64,000 nucleotides of DNA from JBHENC01 sp051000345 (GCA_051000345.1 JBPCOJ010000034.1:1-64000); one strand, 5' to 3'. Positions 1 to 9,384 are shown, counted from the stretch's first letter. Notes: a model not told the origin generated them from the letters alone. Made by a program: numbers and translations.

Positions 1-31
1 ATGATCCCATTGCGTAAGCTCTACTAAAATA

Positions 32-226
32 ACCCAAGTTGCTAATTATCAATTGCCACTAGCTTCAGCTAGTGGATCACAGTAACTAAAGAATCGGCTT
101 TAGCCGAAAGAGTTCGGCTAAAGCCGAAAGAGGTCGGCTAAAGCCGACAAATTAAGAACTCGCACCACTAGCTGAAGCTAGTGGCAACTCAAAGAAATCA
201 AAATTTGACAACTGGCAACTTGGGTT
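32..226. repeat. MITE-like palindromic intergenic element, copy 1
   Basis: The segment is bounded by inverted ends AACCCAAGTTGC (32-43) and GCAACTTGGGTT (215-226). Inside lie CCACTAGCTTCAGCTAGTGG (56-75), three TCGGCTNNAGCCGA palindromes (94-107, 113-128, 134-147) and CCACTAGCTGAAGCTAGTGG (165-184). The same cores recur near 6.4, 47.7 and 49.3 kb. It has no coding potential and stops about 30 bases before the hutH start. Nested hairpins between terminal inverted repeats suggest a non-autonomous mobile or REP-like element. Confidence 0.75.
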
Positions 227-258
227 AAAATACAAGCTCTCGCTTTTTTTAATCGTTC

Positions 259-1758
259 ATGCTCGAACTCAACGGTCAACCTTTTTCGCTTTCACAGATT
301 GCGCGCGTCGCGAGCGGCGCGGAGCATGTCACGCTCGCCGACGCCGCACGCGCACGCGTCGAAGCCTCGCGCCGCAGCATCGAAAAAATTTTAGCGGAAG
401 GCCGCGTCGTTTACGGCGTCAATACTGGCTTCGGCAAACTCTCCGATTATTCCATCGCGCCCGAAGAATTGCGCGTGCTGCAACTGAACCTCGTGCGCAG
501 CCATGCGTGCGGCGTCGGACAATTTCTCTCCGAAGCGGAAACTCGCGTGATGCTTTTGCTTCGCGCCAATGTGCTCGCGCTCGGTTACAGCGGCGCGCGT
601 GTCGCTGTCGTCGAAACGCTCATTTCGATGCTTGAGCGCGGCGTACATCCATTGATCCCGGAGAAAGGTTCTGTCGGCGCAAGCGGCGATCTCGCGCCGC
701 TCGCGCATCTCGCGCTGGTCGTAATCGGCGAAGGCGAAGCCGTTTATCAGGGCGAAAGAATAACGGGGGGCGAAGCCATGCGGCGCGCTTCGATTGAGCC
801 TTTGCAACTCGAAGCCAAAGAAGGAATCGCGCTGCTCAACGGCACGCAGGCGATGACGGCAGTCGGCGCGCTCGCGCTTCTTCGCGCCGAAACTCTTTTG
901 CGCGTCGCAGACATTGCGGGCGCGATGACGCTCGAAGCTTTGCGCGGCACACCGACGGCCTTCGATGAACGCATACACAGTTTGCGCCCGCACGCAGGAC
1001 AAATCGCCGTTGCCGCTCATTTGCGCGAACTTTTAATCAATAGCGAAATCCGCGCGTCGCATCTTGAAAATGATCCGCGCGTGCAGGACGCTTACAGCCT
1101 GCGTTGTATGCCGCAAGTTCACGGCGCGGCGCGAGGCGCGATTGGGCACGCGCGCGAAATCGTGGAAACAGAAACGGGCAGCGCGACGGATAATCCGCTC
1201 GTCTTCGCCGCGACAGAGGAAGTTTTATCCGGCGGCAATTTTCACGGCGCGCCGCTCGCACTCGCTTTCGATTACGCGTGCATCGCCTTAACGCATCTCT
1301 CAAACATGAGCGAGCGACGCATCGAACGCCTCGTCAACCCGGATTTGAGCGAAGGACTCCCGCCGTTTCTCGCGATTCATCCGGGCACGTCGTCCGGCTT
1401 TATGATTGCGCAGGTGACAGCCGTCGCGCTTCTAAACGAAATGAAAATTCTCGCGCATCCGGCGAGCGCAGATAATCTGCCGACATCGGGCAACAAGGAA
1501 GATCATGTTTCAATGGGCATGACGGCTGCCGCAAAGCTGCGCCAGATTGTCGAGAACGCCGAATACATCTTCGCCATTGAACTGCTCGCCGCCGCCGAAG
1601 CACTCGAGAGCCGCGCGCCTCTCAAACCCGGAATCGGTGTTCGTCGCGCTTATGAGATTGTGCGTTCCTTCGTTCCGCGCTTAACACAAGACCGCCCGCT
1701 TGCGACAGACATCGAAAAAGCCGCAGAAGCGATCCGGCGCGGCGATTTTGAAGTGTAG
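259..1758 (+). CDS. hutH: Histidine ammonia-lyase
   Basis: Converts L-histidine to trans-urocanate and ammonia, the first step of histidine degradation in the cytoplasm. The 499 residues match the family's usual length. The triad Ala-Ser-Gly that cyclises to the MIO electrophile is at residues 141-143 inside GSVGASGDLAPLAH. The later motifs ATDNPLVF and SGNFHG are also present. ATG start, with the repeat element just upstream and a hairpin terminator just after the stop. No other hut gene is in the window, so it appears as a single-gene unit. A phenylalanine/tyrosine ammonia-lyase role is possible in this superfamily, but the overall sequence reads as HutH. Confidence 0.95.
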   Translation: MLELNGQPFSLSQIARVASGAEHVTLADAARARVEASRRSIEKILAEGRVVYGVNTGFGKLSDYSIAPEELRVLQLNLVRSHACGVGQFLSEAETRVMLLLRANVLALGYSGARVAVVETLISMLERGVHPLIPEKGSVGASGDLAPLAHLALVVIGEGEAVYQGERITGGEAMRRASIEPLQLEAKEGIALLNGTQAMTAVGALALLRAETLLRVADIAGAMTLEALRGTPTAFDERIHSLRPHAGQIAVAAHLRELLINSEIRASHLENDPRVQDAYSLRCMPQVHGAARGAIGHAREIVETETGSATDNPLVFAATEEVLSGGNFHGAPLALAFDYACIALTHLSNMSERRIERLVNPDLSEGLPPFLAIHPGTSSGFMIAQVTAVALLNEMKILAHPASADNLPTSGNKEDHVSMGMTAAAKLRQIVENAEYIFAIELLAAAEALESRAPLKPGIGVRRAYEIVRSFVPRLTQDRPLATDIEKAAEAIRRGDFEV

Positions 1759-1776
1759 AGACTTGCCGCGCCGCTA

Positions 1777-1820
1777 TAAAAATTAGGCGCACGCTTTTCT
1801 GAGCGTGCGCCTAATTTTTA
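1777..1820. terminator. Bidirectional terminator between hutH and the L,D-transpeptidase gene
   Basis: Near-perfect stem TAAAAATTAGGCGCACGCT / AGCGTGCGCCTAATTTTTA with a 6-base loop. A-run on one side and T-run on the other fit intrinsic termination of both convergent genes. Confidence 0.85.
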
Positions 1821-1840
1821 ATTCAACTGCCTAACGGCTA

Positions 1841-3457
1841 TCAACGTTTTCTTTTCATCGTTGCACGCGCGTTGTTGCTGGCTGTTGCGTTGGACGCACC
1901 GCCCGTGTTGAGGTCAACCGGCGCAGGATAGCCTTTGCCGGAAAGCGCGGCGACGGGAATGACGATTTCCTTCCGGCCTTTGACGGCGCGCGTCACTTTG
2001 CTGCTCTCGTTCTTTTGGCTTTTGCTGTTCGCGGAATTTTTATCGTTCGCTGAAGCATTGGAGTTTCCGCCCTTGATGTTTTCGGTTGGATTGCCGTTGG
2101 CGTCGCGCGACATTTGACGAAGCGCATTCATCGCTTGCGCGCGCTCTTTTTCGCTTAATTGATCGGCTGAAACACCATAAGACGAAAGCACTGTGCGCAG
2201 GTTTTCTTCCGTGTTCGAGCCGCGATCATATACGTCTCGATAAATGTGCAGCTTGCCGTCCTGTACGACGATGGTTTCATAACGCAGTTCGACAGGCACG
2301 CTTTGATTCAGCTTGACGTTCTTCGTTTCCGTTTTTTCCTTCAAGAGTCCATTGAGCTTTTCCTGATTCAAATCCGCGCCGCCGAGTTGCGCCAGCTTCA
2401 AAGTAAATTCTTCGATTTGCGGGCTGGTTAATCCGACGCAGCCGTGCGAGGCGAAGGTTCCGAGCTTCGCGGGAGACTTTCCGCCGTGAATAAGCGACGG
2501 CAAGCCGATTGGAATCTTGATCGGCCCCAAGGGATTCAGCTTGCTTCCGGCTTCGACTTTTTGTCCGGCTTTGACTTTGTTGGATGACGCGACCCAAGGC
2601 TCGTCGGGCGGCGTCCATGTCGGATTGACGATGATCGAACTTGCTTTGCGGAGTCCTGTCGGCAAAGGAAATTCGGGATAGCCGATGCCGACTTTGTAGG
2701 ATTTGACGAGCCTGCCGCCGTCGAAAATATCCATGCGATACGCGGGCGCATTGACGACGACGCGCGTATCCGTTGGAACCGCATTGAGCTTTCCGCGCGA
2801 GATGTTGCCCGCGTTCCCGTTGTTGCCCGCGCCCGCGTTGCTGCCTGTCGCCTTCATCGCGCCCGTTGCATTCGCGTTGCCGCCGGAAGCGTTGCCGTTC
2901 ATACCCGCAGTGTTATTCGTGTTTCTGTTCGCGTTAGTGTTATTTGTGTTGCTGTTCGCGCTGCTGCTGGCACTCGTGGATTGATCTTCGCCGCCGCTGC
3001 TCCAGCGCTGGCGCACGAGCGCGAGAAGCTGATCTGTTTTTTCAGCGCCGATGACGGCCTTGACTTGTTCGGCGGCGCGCGCGGTGGCGGCGGTCGTCGT
3101 GCCGTTGTAGTTGTCCGCGTTTGTTTCACGAAGCGAGGCCGTTTGCTCGCGTGCGGCTTTGCGAAGCCCGTTGATTTGCTCGTCGGTTAAGCCGAGTTTC
3201 GTTTTCAAGTCGGCGGCGAAACCTTCGTCCGAGAAAAAGGCGTCGAGCACGGGCAGCGTGACCGGCAGATTGGCGGCAGTCGCCGCATCGTTTACTACAA
3301 TCTGCGGCGTCGGCGCGGGCGTCGCGGTGGTGGTCGTCGTAGATGTGGTTGTATTTGTGTTAGCCGTATCCGTTGTCGGCGCGTTCGTGCATCCCGCGCC
3401 GCTTAAAGCAATGGCGAGCGTGACGCAAAAAAGCAACGCGCGCAAAATATTCTTCAT
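1841..3457 (-). CDS. Lipoprotein with L,D-transpeptidase (YkuD) domain
   Basis: Likely cross-links or anchors peptidoglycan stem peptides in the periplasm. A signal peptide ends in a lipobox (SGAGC, Cys23), predicting a lipid anchor. Residues 70-155 form a helical region, about 155-220 is a long Asn/Thr/Ser/Gly low-complexity linker, and about 230-365 is the YkuD domain. The catalytic motif is SHGCVGL with nucleophile Cys340, preceded by IHGG at about 323-326. The C-terminal part (about 365-538) is charged and Asn/Ser-rich with no family I recognise. The linker is unusually long for the family. Next on the same strand upstream is an M23 peptidase, giving a small wall-remodelling neighbourhood. 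Confident for the domain, unsure of substrate. Confidence 0.9.
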   Translation of the reverse strand: MKNILRALLFCVTLAIALSGAGCTNAPTTDTANTNTTTSTTTTTATPAPTPQIVVNDAATAANLPVTLPVLDAFFSDEGFAADLKTKLGLTDEQINGLRKAAREQTASLRETNADNYNGTTTAATARAAEQVKAVIGAEKTDQLLALVRQRWSSGGEDQSTSASSSANSNTNNTNANRNTNNTAGMNGNASGGNANATGAMKATGSNAGAGNNGNAGNISRGKLNAVPTDTRVVVNAPAYRMDIFDGGRLVKSYKVGIGYPEFPLPTGLRKASSIIVNPTWTPPDEPWVASSNKVKAGQKVEAGSKLNPLGPIKIPIGLPSLIHGGKSPAKLGTFASHGCVGLTSPQIEEFTLKLAQLGGADLNQEKLNGLLKEKTETKNVKLNQSVPVELRYETIVVQDGKLHIYRDVYDRGSNTEENLRTVLSSYGVSADQLSEKERAQAMNALRQMSRDANGNPTENIKGGNSNASANDKNSANSKSQKNESSKVTRAVKGRKEIVIPVAALSGKGYPAPVDLNTGGASNATASNNARATMKRKR

Positions 3458-3653
3458 GTTTACCGATCCTCTTTTTAAGTGTGTGAAAGTTGTCCGACAA
3501 TTAAGATGTGACGCCGGTTTTTATGCAACAATCGTTCCTGCATTTTTGAGGTGTGTTTGGACGGAGTTGCTACACAAATGCTACACGCGCGCAACCAGCC
3601 TCGCACCATAAGCGAACAAGCGCAGTCTTTCGGCTCGGACTTTTGACAAAGAT

Positions 3654-4373
3654 TCAATGCGTGCTGCCGTCGCGTAGCAGAGGATACGGATTGATGTTCG
3701 TGCCGTTGTAGTAGTGTTTCGGATCGGCGACGATGGAGATGGAAAAATGTAAATGATAATTGCCCGCTCCGGCGTTGCCCGTGTCGCCGACGTAGCCTAT
3801 GACTTCGCCGCGCCGCGCGAAATGATTTTCCGCGAGGCCGTCGGCGTAATGATCCAGATGCGCGTAGTAGTAAACGGTTTTGTTGTCCCTATCTAATTGA
3901 TAAACCGTCGTGCCGCCGCCCGCGCTCTGAAAAAATTTAACGATGGTTCCGTCTGCGCAAGCCAAGACGGGCGTGTTGCGCGCCGCCGGAATGTCAATCG
4001 CATCATGCACGCGGCCTTCGGAGCGCGCATCCGTATAGGTGTCCTGCAATTGATCCGAGCGGACTCCGGCGACGGGAATGAGCAGCGATGTTTTGTTGTT
4101 CGATGATGCGGGCGCAGACAACGGAGAAGCAAGCGGAGTGGCGTTGGCAGCGGGCGAAGCGATTGGCGTCGGCACAACGGCATTGGTCGTATTAGTAGCG
4201 GCGGCGGGCGAGGGTTCCGGCGACGGCGTGGATGAAGAAATCGGCGGTGGCGCATCGTTGCCGGAATTGCGCCGCACGTTGAGCCAGACAAAGGCGGCGA
4301 TAAAACAAACGAGCGCGAGAAGCGCCGTGCGTATAAGGCGCGTTTGCGCGCGCGTGCTCAAGTTGAAAGCCAT
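3654..4373 (-). CDS. M23 (LytM-type) metallopeptidase, membrane-anchored
   Basis: Predicted zinc endopeptidase acting on peptidoglycan cross-bridges. I chose ATG at 4373 (MAFNLSTRAQ) because a hydrophobic anchor (about residues 14-30) follows directly; an in-frame TTG at 4493 would add 40 basic residues. A Pro/Ala/Thr/Ser-rich linker follows, then the LytM domain with the zinc motifs HDAIDIP (HxxxD) and HLHFSI (HxH), plus YYYAHLDHY. The linker keeps the enzyme away from the membrane. Loss of one ligand would suggest an inactive activator protein, but all expected ligands are visible here. Confidence 0.85.
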   Translation of the reverse strand: MAFNLSTRAQTRLIRTALLALVCFIAAFVWLNVRRNSGNDAPPPISSSTPSPEPSPAAATNTTNAVVPTPIASPAANATPLASPLSAPASSNNKTSLLIPVAGVRSDQLQDTYTDARSEGRVHDAIDIPAARNTPVLACADGTIVKFFQSAGGGTTVYQLDRDNKTVYYYAHLDHYADGLAENHFARRGEVIGYVGDTGNAGAGNYHLHFSISIVADPKHYYNGTNINPYPLLRDGSTH

Positions 4374-4550
4374 GCGTTGTTTCAAGTGGCGTGCGAATGC
4401 CGCTCGCGGTAGCACGCGGGAAGCCTTTTCTGTTATTACATTGTCATTCGTTCGCGCGCGCAAAGCTTTTTGCTGACGGCGTTGATTATTCAATTGATAA
4501 AAGCAAACGCACGCGCACGCGAAACATTAACACACAGAGGTTCAGTAAAC

Positions 4551-5522
4551 ATGTATGAATTGAAAATCTCTTGGGCGAATAGCCGCGCCTATCGGGTCAA
4601 GGCTTCGACGGCGAAACGTCCGGCGGCGTGCCTCGCATTGCTATTGCTGCTGCTCGCTTTTTCCGCTTCTACACCGCAAGCGCAAACCGCTCCGGCAACG
4701 GCGGCGCGCGGCGAGACAGTGCAATTTCAAAGCAAGCTCGTCGGAAAAACTTTGCCTTACAATGTCTATCTGCCCGCAGACTATGCCGCGCCTGCCGCAC
4801 GAGCGACGCGCTATCCGATCATCTATTTGCTGCACGGGCTGGGCGGGCATTATAACGTTTGGTCGCATGAGAAACTCGCCGGTTATGCAACCCAGTTTCG
4901 TTTAATCATCGTCACGCCCGAAGGCAGCGACGGTTGGTACACGGACAGCGCGACAACGCCTGCGGACAAATACGAAAGCTACTTTTTGCAGGAACTAATC
5001 CCGGATGTCGAACGCCGCTACCGCGCGCTTGCGACACGCGACGGGCGCGCCGTCGCGGGGCTTTCGATGGGCGGCTACGGCGCGTTGAAGTTCGGCGTCA
5101 AGCATCCCGAAATGTTCGCCTTCGCTGCTTCGATGAGCGGCGCGCTCGATGCTGCGGCGTGGACGGAAGAGGAATTGAAGGGCGCAGTCGGCGCATACGT
5201 CGCGCGCTCCATCATGCAGACCTTCGGCGCAGCGGGAAGCGAGACGCGCGCCGCTAACGACATCTATAAGATGTTCCGCGAGATGCCCGCCGAACGCACC
5301 GCCACGCTTCCATACTTTTATCTTGATTGCGGCACGGAAGATTTCTTGCTGCAATTCAGCCGCCGCCTCGATGAAGTTTTTCTGACCAAAAAAATCGCGC
5401 ACGAATACAGAGAGCTTCCCGGCGCGCACAACATGCGTTACTGGGACAAACAACTGCCCGGAATCTTCGCCATCGCCGCGCAAAAACTAACGATTGCCGC
5501 GACAGCTTCGCCAGCGAAGTAA
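4551..5522 (+). CDS. Secreted alpha/beta-hydrolase, esterase D / tributyrin-esterase family
   Basis: A 323-residue serine esterase, probably exported. ATG at 4551 gives a long signal peptide whose hydrophobic core is LALLLLLLAFSAS, ending near AQA. The nucleophile elbow is GLSMGGYGA, the oxyanion region is YLLHGLGG, and the acid and His lie in YLDCGTED and PGAHNMRYW. The fold and motifs match S-formylglutathione hydrolase/antigen-85-like esterases, but export argues for an acyl-ester or polysaccharide-ester substrate rather than formylglutathione. An in-frame start at 4470 would precede the signal peptide and lacks support. It lies 37 bases before the next gene on the same strand. Confidence 0.85.
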   Translation: MYELKISWANSRAYRVKASTAKRPAACLALLLLLLAFSASTPQAQTAPATAARGETVQFQSKLVGKTLPYNVYLPADYAAPAARATRYPIIYLLHGLGGHYNVWSHEKLAGYATQFRLIIVTPEGSDGWYTDSATTPADKYESYFLQELIPDVERRYRALATRDGRAVAGLSMGGYGALKFGVKHPEMFAFAASMSGALDAAAWTEEELKGAVGAYVARSIMQTFGAAGSETRAANDIYKMFREMPAERTATLPYFYLDCGTEDFLLQFSRRLDEVFLTKKIAHEYRELPGAHNMRYWDKQLPGIFAIAAQKLTIAATASPAK

Positions 5523-5559
5523 GGCCGCCGCCGCACGGTAAAAATCAGGGAGACGAAAC

Positions 5560-6327
5560 TTGCTCGACTTTGCCATCGACATGGCGCGCGATGCCGGACG
5601 CATTCTCGCCGAACGCTTCGGGCGCGCCATCACCATTTCAAACAAGGGCGACATAGACCTCGTCACCGAAGCAGACTTGGAATCCGAACGCTTCATCATC
5701 GAACGCATACAAACGCACTATCCGCGCCACCAGATTCTCGCCGAAGAATCCGGCGCATCTGCCGAGCAGCACGGCGAATACAAGTGGATCATCGACCCGC
5801 TCGACGGCACGACCAACTACGCGCACGGTTATCCTTGCTTCTGCGTCTCCATCGCGCTCGAACACACTGCCTCGCGCCAAATCGTCATCGGCGTCGTTTA
5901 CGATCCCGTGCGCGACGAACTCTTTGCCGCCGAACGCGGTCAAGGCACGACGCTAAACGGGCGGCGCATACGCGTCACAGAGACGGACGATCTTAACCGC
6001 GCGCTGATCTGCACGGGCTTTCCCTACGACGTGCGCGAACGCAATGATTTTGCGCGCCACTTCACGAACTTTATCAATCACGCACAGGCCGTGCGCCGCG
6101 ACGGAAGCGCCGCGCTCGATCTCGCTTATGTTGCGTGCGGACGCTTCGACGGATTCTGGGAAGAAGGCTTGCGCCCGTGGGACGTGGCTGCCGGAACGCT
6201 GCTCGTCGAAGAAGCGGGCGGGCGCGTCTCACGCTACGACGGCTCATCATTTGATGTTTACACGCCGCCCATTCTCGCCAGCAACGGCCTCATACACGAT
6301 GCAATGATGCGCGTGATCTCGATGTGA
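5560..6327 (+). CDS. Inositol monophosphatase family enzyme
   Basis: Mg-dependent phosphomonoesterase, 255 residues, typical length. Metal-binding motifs are complete: LAEESG (Glu), WIIDPLDGTTNYAHG (DPxDGTxN) and the C-terminal WDVAAG. The start is TTG, chosen because AGGGAGA lies just upstream and MLDFAIDMA begins the family alignment. The substrate could be myo-inositol-1-phosphate, a sugar phosphate or histidinol phosphate; the sequence does not decide. A second family member, CysQ-like, is at 25880. Confidence 0.9.
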   Translation: MLDFAIDMARDAGRILAERFGRAITISNKGDIDLVTEADLESERFIIERIQTHYPRHQILAEESGASAEQHGEYKWIIDPLDGTTNYAHGYPCFCVSIALEHTASRQIVIGVVYDPVRDELFAAERGQGTTLNGRRIRVTETDDLNRALICTGFPYDVRERNDFARHFTNFINHAQAVRRDGSAALDLAYVACGRFDGFWEEGLRPWDVAAGTLLVEEAGGRVSRYDGSSFDVYTPPILASNGLIHDAMMRVISM

Positions 6328-6353
6328 ATATGTGCCGTTGACATAAGTTGCAT

Positions 6354-6426
6354 GGCTTTAGCCGAATCGATTCGGCTAAAGCCGATAATCTAACAGCTTC
6401 ACTGATCCACTAGCTGAAGCTAGTGG
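6354..6426. repeat. Palindromic intergenic repeat, copy 2
   Basis: A perfect 30-base palindrome at 6354-6383 is built from two abutting GGCTTTAGCCGA-type units. It is followed by CCACTAGCTGAAGCTAGTGG at 6407-6426 and the shared tail CAATTGAAAA. Same family as the elements at 32-226, 47646-47727 and 49262-49450. Confidence 0.75.
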
Positions 6427-6573
6427 CAATTGAAAATTCATCGCTAATGCCAACAGAATCTATCGGCAATAAAGCACCGGAAACAAAATTGAAAGGCAAC
6501 GCAAGGTTGAGGCTTACCGCCTATGTTGGTACACTACCCGTTTTGATTGGAACGATTATTCGCGGGAGTGTGT

Positions 6574-7641
6574 ATGCAGGAAGTATCAGAGAATTCGTTT
6601 GAAGGTTTTTTGAACGAGCATGATGAAGCAATGTGGGCGCAGGCGATTGCCGGAGTGCTGCCCTTCGTGCATGAAGTTGATCAAGCGGCGGTGCAGATAT
6701 GGTTCGCGTTTTATCCGCTGGCGCTGGCAAGAGCGTTGCGGGACGCAGAAGACCCCGCGCAGTTGGCGAAACGCTTGCAGCTTCAAGGTAAGTATGAATT
6801 GAAGGACGGGATTGATTCGTCGCATGAATTTCTCTACGGACATCGTTTTTGGCCGGAAGTAAAAAAGGCCGTAACGGAACACGCCGCAGCTTTCAAGCAA
6901 AACGATGCGTCAACGCTTGAAGCAGAGATTCGCCGCATTGCAAGCAAGGTCGCCGCCGCACTGAAAAAGGATGAATCGCTGCTTACGGGCATTACGGCGA
7001 TTGCGCTGATGACTTTGCAGCAGATCGGCATAGATGCTTTCAAGTCTGCGACGGAAGCGACGGCGAAGAAGCGTAAGGGTGACAAACGTTCGCCTGAACA
7101 AATTCTGAAACAGCGCGCGAAGGATGACGGTCAGGGCTTGCTCGGCTTTCTTAAAACGACGGATATGCGCTGGACTGTGACGTTTGACGAAAGCGATCCG
7201 CAGGCCAAGTTCAAGGTCATGCACATGCAGGAACTCGCAAGCGGCGCGGCGGAAGATAAACGCGAGTGGCGCGGCGTCGATCCGCGTCGCGTTGAAGGGC
7301 CGATTCCTGTGGAATGCCGCTCGGCGGCGTGCGGCACATGCTGGGTCGGCGTGCTCGGCGGAGCGGAAAAGCTCTCGGACGTGACACGGCGCGAAGGCAA
7401 AAACATCAAAGAGTTCGGCTACATCGAAACGAATGAAGCGAAGCCGCTGATACGCCTCGCGTGCGTGGCACAAAGCGCGGGCGCTGTCTCTATCGTGATC
7501 CCGCCATGGAACGGCGTCTTCGGCAAATTCCTCAAAGCGCAACACAGCGGCACGGGCGTGGGCGACAACAATAATGATAATGATGCGGGCAGCGACTCGA
7601 ACGCTGACACGCAGACGAACGCTGCTGTGCCGACAAAATAA
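6574..7641 (+). CDS. [2Fe-2S] ferredoxin-domain protein with uncharacterised N-terminal domain
   Basis: The C-terminal third is a plant-type [2Fe-2S] ferredoxin domain: CRSAACGTC (C-x4-C-x2-C) with the fourth ligand in RLACVAQ. The N-terminal ~230 residues are mostly helical (VLPFVHEVDQAAVQIWF, LYGHRFWPEVK) and I do not recognise them. ATG at 6574 is preferred over TTG at 6547 because GGGAG sits 6 bases before it. The tail is an Asp/Asn-rich stretch (DNNNDNDAGSD). Probable electron carrier or redox sensor in the cytoplasm; no signal peptide. Partner unknown. Confidence 0.75.
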   Translation: MQEVSENSFEGFLNEHDEAMWAQAIAGVLPFVHEVDQAAVQIWFAFYPLALARALRDAEDPAQLAKRLQLQGKYELKDGIDSSHEFLYGHRFWPEVKKAVTEHAAAFKQNDASTLEAEIRRIASKVAAALKKDESLLTGITAIALMTLQQIGIDAFKSATEATAKKRKGDKRSPEQILKQRAKDDGQGLLGFLKTTDMRWTVTFDESDPQAKFKVMHMQELASGAAEDKREWRGVDPRRVEGPIPVECRSAACGTCWVGVLGGAEKLSDVTRREGKNIKEFGYIETNEAKPLIRLACVAQSAGAVSIVIPPWNGVFGKFLKAQHSGTGVGDNNNDNDAGSDSNADTQTNAAVPTK

Positions 7642-7716
7642 GCGTGTCGCTTCATCAACACAAAACGCGGTGGCTAAAATATTTCGCGTGTCATATCGCA
7701 GGGAGAATTTAATTTT

Positions 7717-7983
7717 ATGGCTGAGTCACAAAACGTCGCCAACAATTCGCAATTGCTCGTTGTGGGCGCAGACGATTTTTCGTTTGACGTAGTCGAGCAG
7801 GAGAACGGGCAGGCAACCGTCGTGCGTTTTCCGATTGACACAAAGCGTTACAGCGCGGGCGATATGCTGCTTGTTTTATCGGGCGCGGAAATTCACTTTC
7901 ACGGCATGATCGGGCAAATCGAAGACGGCCACGCAACCGCTTCGGATCGGCGCGGCTCGCTGTTGCCCGTCACAGTTCAATAA
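7717..7983 (+). CDS. Small conserved-looking hypothetical protein (88 aa)
   Basis: Not recognised. Begins MAESQNVANNSQ after a clear GGGAG Shine-Dalgarno. It is acidic and beta-rich in feel (LLVVGADDFSFDVVEQENG, MLLVLSGAEIHFHGMIG), without signal peptide, membrane segment or cysteines. It lies between the [2Fe-2S] protein and a DUF486 membrane protein on the same strand, 21 bases before the latter. Confidence 0.6.
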   Translation: MAESQNVANNSQLLVVGADDFSFDVVEQENGQATVVRFPIDTKRYSAGDMLLVLSGAEIHFHGMIGQIEDGHATASDRRGSLLPVTVQ

Positions 7984-8004
7984 CGAAGGCGCGTTTGTGA
8001 CACG

Positions 8005-8337
8005 ATGAAAATAGTTGGACTGCTCATCATCTCGAACATTTTTATGACCATCGCGTGGTACGGTCATTTGAAATACAAAGGTAAGCCGCTGTTGCTGACG
8101 ATTCTGGTGAGTTGGGGCATCGCTCTCTTTGAATATATCTTTCAAGTTCCGGCGAATCGTCTCGGCGCGGAGCGCTTCACGTTGACGCAGTTAAAGATTA
8201 TGCAGGAGTGCATTACGCTTGCTGTTTTTACCGTCGTCGCGTTTCTGCTTTTCCGCGAGCCTGTGCGTTGGAATACGGTTGTCTCTTACCTATTCATCGT
8301 GGCTGCCGTGTACTTTGCCTTCGCCTTCAAATCCTAA
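8005..8337 (+). CDS. DMT-type small membrane protein, DUF486 family
   Basis: 110 residues with about four hydrophobic segments (IVGLLIISNIFMTIAW, LLLTILVSWGIALFEY, ECITLAVFTVVAFLLF, VVSYLFIVAAVYFAF). The signatures WYGHLKY, FEYIFQVPANRLG and the following TLTQLKIMQE match DUF486 proteins, relatives of small multidrug-resistance transporters. Transport substrate is unknown. Located in the inner membrane. Confidence 0.85.
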   Translation: MKIVGLLIISNIFMTIAWYGHLKYKGKPLLLTILVSWGIALFEYIFQVPANRLGAERFTLTQLKIMQECITLAVFTVVAFLLFREPVRWNTVVSYLFIVAAVYFAFAFKS

Positions 8338-8439
8338 AGCGCCGCTCGAATAATTCATGCGCAGCGTTCGCTTTTACGGCGTGCGCAGTGGAGCGAACGA
8401 GAACATAAACATCCACGATTCGCAGGCATGACGCGTTCC

Positions 8440-9384
8440 TCAATTCGTTCGGCGCGTGCCGCGTTTGACTTCCAAATCGAATACGTCCGGGCGAAAGTAA
8501 TGGCCTGACACGTCGAGCGTCATCTTCTCTTGGTCGATTAACGTCAAATCGAGTTCGGCGGTAATAATCTCTTCCCTGTCAAAAACGGGTTCGACAACGT
8601 AAGAGCCGTCCGGCGCGATGATGCAGCTTCCGCCGCGCAGCACAAGCGTTTCCGGCGCGGCAATTAATTCGCTTGTCAGCGCGAGTTGTGGGGGAAGCTC
8701 GCTCGCTTTCATGATGAGACCCACCGCCAGCACGAAGCATCGCGCTTCAAAGGCATAGTGACGACTCGCAATCTGGTGCATCTCGTGTACGGTCGGAAAG
8801 ACGGAGATGTGTATGTGCTCGCCGGAAGTGTGAAGCGCCTGCCGCGCCAAAGGCATCCAGTGTTCCCAGCAGATCAGCCCGCCGACGCGCCCCGCTCGAG
8901 TCGTCACGGCGTCGAGTCCCGCCGCGTCGCCCTGCCCCCAAACGAGGCGCTCCGTGTAAGTCGGAACGAGTTTGCGATGATGATTGACGAGCGCGCCCGT
9001 TTCGTCGAAGGTCAGCAGAGAATTGTAGAGCGTGCCGTTGCCCGCGCCCTGCTCGACGCGTTCGTTGATGCCTATGACAATCACGATGCCATGCTTGGCG
9101 GCGGCTTTACCGAGCATCGTCGTTTCCTTGCCCGGCACGACAACACTATTGCGTCGAAGCTGTGCGAAAACTTCTTTGGTCGGCGCGTGATTCCAGAGCG
9201 CGGCGTGCGTCGAATAATCCAGCCACGCAGGATAACCGGGCAGCCACGTTTCGCCAAACGCAACGAGCTTTGCGCCCTTCGCTGCCGCCTGCTCGATTTG
9301 TTCAATCGCTTTGGCGAGGCTGGCTTCCAAGTTTAGAAAGACAGGGCTTGATTGAATGATTCCAACCTTGATTCGCTCAAGCAT
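8440..9384 (-). CDS. Nitrilase / carbon-nitrogen hydrolase
   Basis: Hydrolyses a nitrile or amide C-N bond. The Glu-Lys-Cys triad is visible: Glu in GETWLPGYP, Lys in HRKLVPTYTERLVWG, Cys in GGLICWEHWMP. At 314 residues and with CWEHWMPL around the nucleophile, it resembles true aliphatic or cyanide-type nitrilases rather than omega-amidases or NAD-synthetase glutaminase domains. ATG start. It is the last gene before a convergent intergenic gap and has no obvious operon partner. Substrate is not determinable from sequence. Confidence 0.88.
   Translation of the reverse strand: MLERIKVGIIQSSPVFLNLEASLAKAIEQIEQAAAKGAKLVAFGETWLPGYPAWLDYSTHAALWNHAPTKEVFAQLRRNSVVVPGKETTMLGKAAAKHGIVIVIGINERVEQGAGNGTLYNSLLTFDETGALVNHHRKLVPTYTERLVWGQGDAAGLDAVTTRAGRVGGLICWEHWMPLARQALHTSGEHIHISVFPTVHEMHQIASRHYAFEARCFVLAVGLIMKASELPPQLALTSELIAAPETLVLRGGSCIIAPDGSYVVEPVFDREEIITAELDLTLIDQEKMTLDVSGHYFRPDVFDLEVKRGTRRTN

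Noticed and set aside
94..184. Repeats as a CRISPR array
   Set aside because: Units are palindromes of 14-20 bases with spacers of under 20 bases, uneven in size, and no cas genes are present.
2703..2984. Plus-strand frame inside the L,D-transpeptidase linker
   Set aside because: Produced by reverse complement of Asn/Thr/Gly codons; no start signal or homology.
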